Below are positions 15,030 through 17,352 of a stretch of 17,352 nucleotides of DNA, in pieces. How positions within the stretch are numbered: the first letter of the stretch is position 1; the number at the start of each line of letters is the position of its first letter. This DNA is from JBBRWV01 sp038248985 (GTDB taxonomy: Bacteria > Planctomycetota > Phycisphaerae > WQYP01): contig JBBRWV010000081.1 in assembly GCA_038248985.1 (NCBI GenBank), positions 1 to 17,352 of the forward strand. The letters are read 5' to 3'. Both the position numbers and the translations under genes were made by a program. Under the pieces are notes generated by a model. It ran no database searches and had not been told where the DNA came from. It was given only the letters and a program-made list of their open reading frames with translations.

Positions 15030-16517
15030 TTACGGATGATCGTCCGGGCCGGACTCGACGGACTGCGAGAGCGCGGGGGATTCTTCGTCTTCCTCGGGTC
15101 CAAATTTGTTGCCGAGTTTGCGTTGGAGGGTGCGGACGCTGATGCCGAGCATTTTGGCGGCGCGGGTACGTCGTCCGCCGCAGCGGGCGAGGGTGGCGTC
15201 GATGGCGCGTTTTTCGATATCTTCGAGCGTCATGCTGGCGAGGGATTCGTCGAGGAGGGAAAGGGCGTTGGCGGCATCATGGACGGGGAAGCGGTGAGCG
15301 GAGCGGTCGTGATGAAGGTCGGGCAGGCGAGGTACGGGGCCGTTGCGGATGTAGGCGGGCAGGTCGTCCAGGTCGATGATGGCTTTGTCGGTGAGGACCA
15401 TCATGCGTTCGATGACGTTGAGAAGTTCGCGGACGTTGCCGGGCCAGGCGTATTCCTGCAGGGCGTCGACCAGGGCGGGTGAGAGCGCGGTGATGGAGGT
15501 GCCGTTCTGTTCATTGACGCGGTCCATGAAGCGTTTGGCGAGGAGGGGGATGTCTTCGAGGCGGTTGCGGAGAGGGGGGAGTTCGATGGTGATGACGTTG
15601 AGGCGGTAGTAGAGGTCTTCCCGGAACTGGCCATCGGCGAGCATTTGGGGAATGTTGCGGCTGGTGGCGGCGAGGACGCGGGTATCGACTTTGATTTCGC
15701 GGTTGCTGCCGACGGGGGTGACGACGCGGTTTTCGAGGAGGCGGAGGAGTTTGACCTGGAGGGCGACTTCGAACTCGCCAATTTCATCGATGAAGAGCGT
15801 GCCGCCGCTGGCGGCTTCGAACTTGCCCATGCGGCGGTCGGTGGCGCCGGTGAAGGCGCCGCGTTCGTGTCCGAAGAGTTCGGATTCGACGAGGGTGGCG
15901 GGCATGGCGGCGCAGTTGACGGCGACGAAGGGGCCGTCGCGACGGGGGGAATTTTGGTGGATGGCCTGGGCGACGAGTTCTTTGCCGGTGCCGGATTCGC
16001 CGAGGATGAGGACGGTGGAGAAGGCGTGGGCGCTGCGGCGGATGAGTTCGAAGACGCGCTGCATGTAGGAGCTGCGGCCGATGATACTGTTGAGGCTGAA
16101 GCGTTCATCGAGGCGGTTTTGGAGATCGACGACTTTGCGGGATTGTTCGCGCTGGTGGGTCATGTTGGCAAGCATGTTGAGGAGGGCGGGTGGGTCGAGG
16201 GGCTTGGTGAGGTAGTGATAGGCGCCGGCTTGGATGGCATCGACGGCGGTGGAGATGGAGGCGTGACCGGTGGTGATGAGAAAAAGTGTTTCGGGGTGTT
16301 TTTGTTTCCAGGTGCGGAGGAGGTCGATGCCGGAGTCTTCACCGAGTTGGAGGTCGGAGAGGATGATGTCGATGGGTTCATCAAGGTAGCTGAGGGCTTT
16401 GTCGACGGAATCGGCGGAGGCGACCTGATAACGGGCGGAGGCTAGAAGTCTTTGCAGGGCAATGCTTTCTGACGCATTGTCTTCGACGACGAGGATTTTG
16501 GTATGACTGTGAGACAT
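15030..16517 (-). CDS. NtrC-family sigma54-dependent response regulator
   Basis: This 495-residue protein is a phosphorylation-switched activator of sigma54 RNA polymerase. The receiver domain (about 5-120) has the acidic pair Glu12/Asp13, phospho-acceptor Asp55 in ILSDLQLG, Thr83 and Lys105 (LTKP). A helical linker runs to about 142. The AAA+ domain has Walker A GESGTGKE (173-180), the sigma54-contact loop GAFTGA (220-225), Walker B GTLFIDEIGE (about 239-248), and the R-finger region near FREDLYYRL. A Fis-type helix-turn-helix lies at about 443-469 (RTRAAKMLGISVRTLQRKL), followed by an acidic tail of 23 residues. All switch residues are present, so it should be functional. No full histidine kinase is adjacent; the small upstream gene at 16742-16963 is a possible phosphodonor. 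Targets are unknown; family members control flagella, nitrogen or envelope stress. Confidence 0.96.
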   Translation of the reverse strand: MSHSHTKILVVEDNASESIALQRLLASARYQVASADSVDKALSYLDEPIDIILSDLQLGEDSGIDLLRTWKQKHPETLFLITTGHASISTAVDAIQAGAYHYLTKPLDPPALLNMLANMTHQREQSRKVVDLQNRLDERFSLNSIIGRSSYMQRVFELIRRSAHAFSTVLILGESGTGKELVAQAIHQNSPRRDGPFVAVNCAAMPATLVESELFGHERGAFTGATDRRMGKFEAASGGTLFIDEIGEFEVALQVKLLRLLENRVVTPVGSNREIKVDTRVLAATSRNIPQMLADGQFREDLYYRLNVITIELPPLRNRLEDIPLLAKRFMDRVNEQNGTSITALSPALVDALQEYAWPGNVRELLNVIERMMVLTDKAIIDLDDLPAYIRNGPVPRLPDLHHDRSAHRFPVHDAANALSLLDESLASMTLEDIEKRAIDATLARCGGRRTRAAKMLGISVRTLQRKLGNKFGPEEDEESPALSQSVESGPDDHP

Positions 16518-16555
16518 GAGAAGGCGCAGTCCTTTTCGCTCTGGAAGTAGTCCAC

Positions 16556-16576
16556 GACCGAGGATCTCGTCCGGTC
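16556..16576 (-). other. Inverted repeat in the response-regulator leader (near the start)
   Basis: GACCG (16556-16560) pairs with CGGTC (16572-16576), and CGAG-GAT-CTCG lies nested between them. It sits about 40-60 nt upstream of the response-regulator start and could fold in the mRNA leader. Confidence 0.4.
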
Positions 16577-16594
16577 ATTAATCGTTTGGACCCA

Positions 16595-16619
16595 CTTACT
16601 GAATTTTGGCCTAAGTAAG
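16595..16619 (-). other. Inverted repeat in the response-regulator leader (middle)
   Basis: The arms CTTACT (16595-16600) and AGTAAG (16614-16619) match perfectly around a 13-nt loop. It may be a leader hairpin or a protein site. Confidence 0.4.
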
Positions 16620-16659
16620 CAGGTCGCCGATGAAATAGTTTACTATACGCTCTTCGCGC

Positions 16660-16677
16660 GTGTCGTTATAGCGACAC
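16660..16677. promoter_or_regulatory. 18-bp dyad GTGTCG-N6-CGACAC, candidate operator
   Basis: The arms GTGTCG (16660-16665) and CGACAC (16672-16677) are perfect, and the centre contains TATA. It starts about 5 bp downstream of the predicted transcription start of the response regulator, a classic repressor or autoregulation position, or it could form the 5' hairpin of the mRNA. Confidence 0.5.
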
Positions 16678-16688
16678 TTTGTCCTACC

Positions 16689-16717
16689 AGGATACAAAAA
16701 GTCGTGTTAATGGTCAA
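16689..16717 (-). promoter_or_regulatory. Sigma70-type promoter of the response regulator
   Basis: On the minus strand TTGACC (16717-16712), a 17-bp spacer and TATCCT (16694-16689) fit the consensus at 5/6 and 4/6. The start site would be near 16682, giving a leader of about 165 nt that contains three inverted repeats. The promoter lies just after the stop of the small upstream gene. Confidence 0.55.
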
Positions 16718-16741
16718 TGGAAATACCGGAATGTCCGAATT

Positions 16742-16963
16742 TTACTGGGGGTTGGTGGTGGGTGCGGGGGACTCGGAATGAATGCGGGTTTGGAGGCCGG
16801 TGACGAGGCGCTCGGCGTCGAGGAGGGCGGAGTCGAGGCCGTCGGCGGTTTCGCGATCGAGGAGTTCGGCGTGCATGCGGCGGAGGAGGTAAGCGTTGAT
16901 TTTAGCCGCATTTAGGGCGTTGCTGAGGTCGTGGAGGGAACGGCGGAGTTCGAAGGTATCCAT
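16742..16963 (-). CDS. Small protein resembling an isolated histidine-kinase DHp helix pair
   Basis: This 73-residue, almost entirely helical protein contains LHDLSNALNAAKINAYLLRRM at residues 10-30, which reads like a histidine-kinase H-box (His11-Asp12-x-x-Asn15). A second predicted helix (about 36-60, ETADGLDSALLDAERLVTGL) could complete a helical hairpin, followed by a Pro/Thr-rich tail. No ATPase, sensor or membrane part exists. Codons end mostly in C, matching real minus-strand genes, which supports coding. The ribosome site is weak (GTGAG-like). It lies directly upstream of the NtrC-type regulator in the same direction, separated by the regulator's promoter. A phosphotransfer or regulator-binding role is inferred; it could instead be an unrelated small coiled-coil protein. 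Confidence 0.6.
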   Translation of the reverse strand: MDTFELRRSLHDLSNALNAAKINAYLLRRMHAELLDRETADGLDSALLDAERLVTGLQTRIHSESPAPTTNPQ

Positions 16964-17259
16964 GGTATCTCACAGGGCGAGGAAACAGAAGTTACAGGGC
17001 CAGACAGAGGAGCGAATGTGTCGGAAGCCCGCACCACTCAGCTTCCGACTCCTCGCCGCTGCAGGTGATTCATGAGGCGGGCGTCGGGCTAAAAAGCGTG
17101 TTTTCAGCACGGGAACGAGGGTTTTTGCTAGGGCCCTCGATAAGTGTGCTGGTCAGCCGCACGGGTACGCCGGTCAAGAGAGAAGCCGAGGTCACGAATG
17201 ACGCTGGGGATTCACAGGATTGTGAAGCAAAGGGGGGGCCAAAGGATGGAGGGGCGGGA
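16964..17259. other. Hairpin-dense intergenic region, possible structured RNA or control region
   Basis: No coding frame with the window's codon bias is visible in these roughly 300 bp, and the base composition is less G-skewed than elsewhere. It has perfect inverted repeats: a 9-bp stem GTCGGAAGC/GCTTCCGAC with a 12-nt loop (17020-17049), CGAGGG/CCCTCG (17116-17139), GTCA-CGAA-TGAC (17191-17202) and TTCACA-GGAT-TGTGAA (17211-17226), plus a 4-bp CGTG/CACG pair (17097-17111). None has a T tail, so these are not ordinary terminators. I could not match it to tRNA, tmRNA, SRP RNA, RNase P or a c-di-GMP riboswitch by eye. Confidence 0.5.
17020..17049. other. Perfect 9-bp inverted repeat with 12-nt loop
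   Basis: GTCGGAAGC (17020-17028) and GCTTCCGAC (17041-17049) are exact reverse complements. It lies 57 bp upstream of the start of the small DHp-like gene, so it may be an operator for that gene or a stem in its leader. Confidence 0.6.
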
Positions 17260-17352
17260 TTAGCGGGAGGAGTTGAGGGTTTGGAGCCATTCGGGAGGGA
17301 GGGGTTGGGGGGTGTCGGAGGCGGTGAGTTCTTCTTCGAATTCGAGGCCGAC
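17260..17352 (-). CDS. C-terminal end of an unidentified gene entering from the right edge
   Basis: A frame open at the window edge gives 30 residues ending PPEWLQTLNSSR before a TAA at 17260-17262. Nearly all codons end in C, as in real minus-strand genes here, and an acidic EFEEEL stretch is present. Too little is visible to name a family. It is upstream of the small DHp-like gene in the same orientation, with the hairpin-rich 300-bp region between. Confidence 0.6.
   Translation of the reverse strand, partial: VGLEFEEELTASDTPQPLPPEWLQTLNSSR

Noticed and set aside
15645..16445. Plus-strand 266-codon frame antisense to the response regulator
   Set aside because: Gly/Glu/Asp-rich mirror of the NtrC-type gene.
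16606..16620. Sigma54-like TTGGC ... GC on the + strand
   Set aside because: Spacing between GG and GC is 9, not the required 10, and no plus-strand gene follows.
16679..16915. Plus-strand 78-codon frame at the right end
   Set aside because: Antisense to the small DHp-like gene, whose C-ending codons and H-box-like helix are better evidence.
17097..17226. Possible known RNA (c-di-GMP riboswitch, SRP RNA, tmRNA, RNase P)
   Set aside because: The hallmark conserved strings of these RNAs are not present; only generic hairpins can be seen.

Overview
The window looks like a piece of a GC-rich bacterial chromosome. Planctomycetota (a Phycisphaerae-like lineage) is my best guess, from the style of FliS/FliD, the exported transglutaminase-like protein and the NtrC-type regulator. 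No marker gene fixes the taxonomy. One property pervades everything: the + strand is strongly G-rich and C-poor whatever the gene orientation. Genes on + therefore end codons mostly in G/T (gcg, gtg, ttg), and genes on - mostly in C (gcc, atc, ctc). This third-position bias was used as independent evidence for real coding frames.

Layout. (1) 87-3593, minus strand: flagellar filament genes, fliD (filament cap, unusually long, with tandem hook-IN-like repeats) followed by fliS (flagellin chaperone). The fliS frame is cut by an apparent 1-nt insertion, and 38 convincing further codons lie out of frame. (2) 3609-3998: divergent intergenic region with a near-consensus sigma70 promoter and an inverted repeat at the start of the arsenic operon. 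(3) 3999-7007, plus strand: arsenic detoxification operon arsR-arsC-acr3-arsM (sensor/repressor, thioredoxin-type arsenate reductase, arsenite efflux permease, arsenite methyltransferase). ArsR and ArsM both carry unusual Cys-Cys-rich segments. A small inverted-repeat element appears to have inserted between acr3 and arsM. (4) 7168-11237, plus strand: glycogen phosphorylase (glgP) and dihydrolipoyl dehydrogenase (lpdA), each with its own ribosome binding site, preceded by a G-rich heptamer repeat. (5) 11404-15002, plus strand: an exported transglutaminase-like protein, then an MgtE-type Mg2+ channel with a non-canonical insert of about 85 residues between TM3 and TM4. (6) 15030-17352, minus strand: a sigma54-dependent NtrC-family response regulator with its own promoter and a structured leader. 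Upstream of it is a 73-residue protein resembling an isolated histidine-kinase dimerisation/phosphotransfer helix pair, then a hairpin-dense intergenic region of about 300 bp, then the last 30 codons of a gene that enters from the right edge.

How the genes relate. The ars operon is a complete reduce-export-methylate module. Its neighbours glgP and lpdA are ordinary metabolic enzymes, although both enzyme classes have known chemistry with arsenate or arsenite. The most novel-looking part is the right end: a candidate orphan mini-DHp protein plus sigma54 activator, with several dyads in the noncoding DNA around them.
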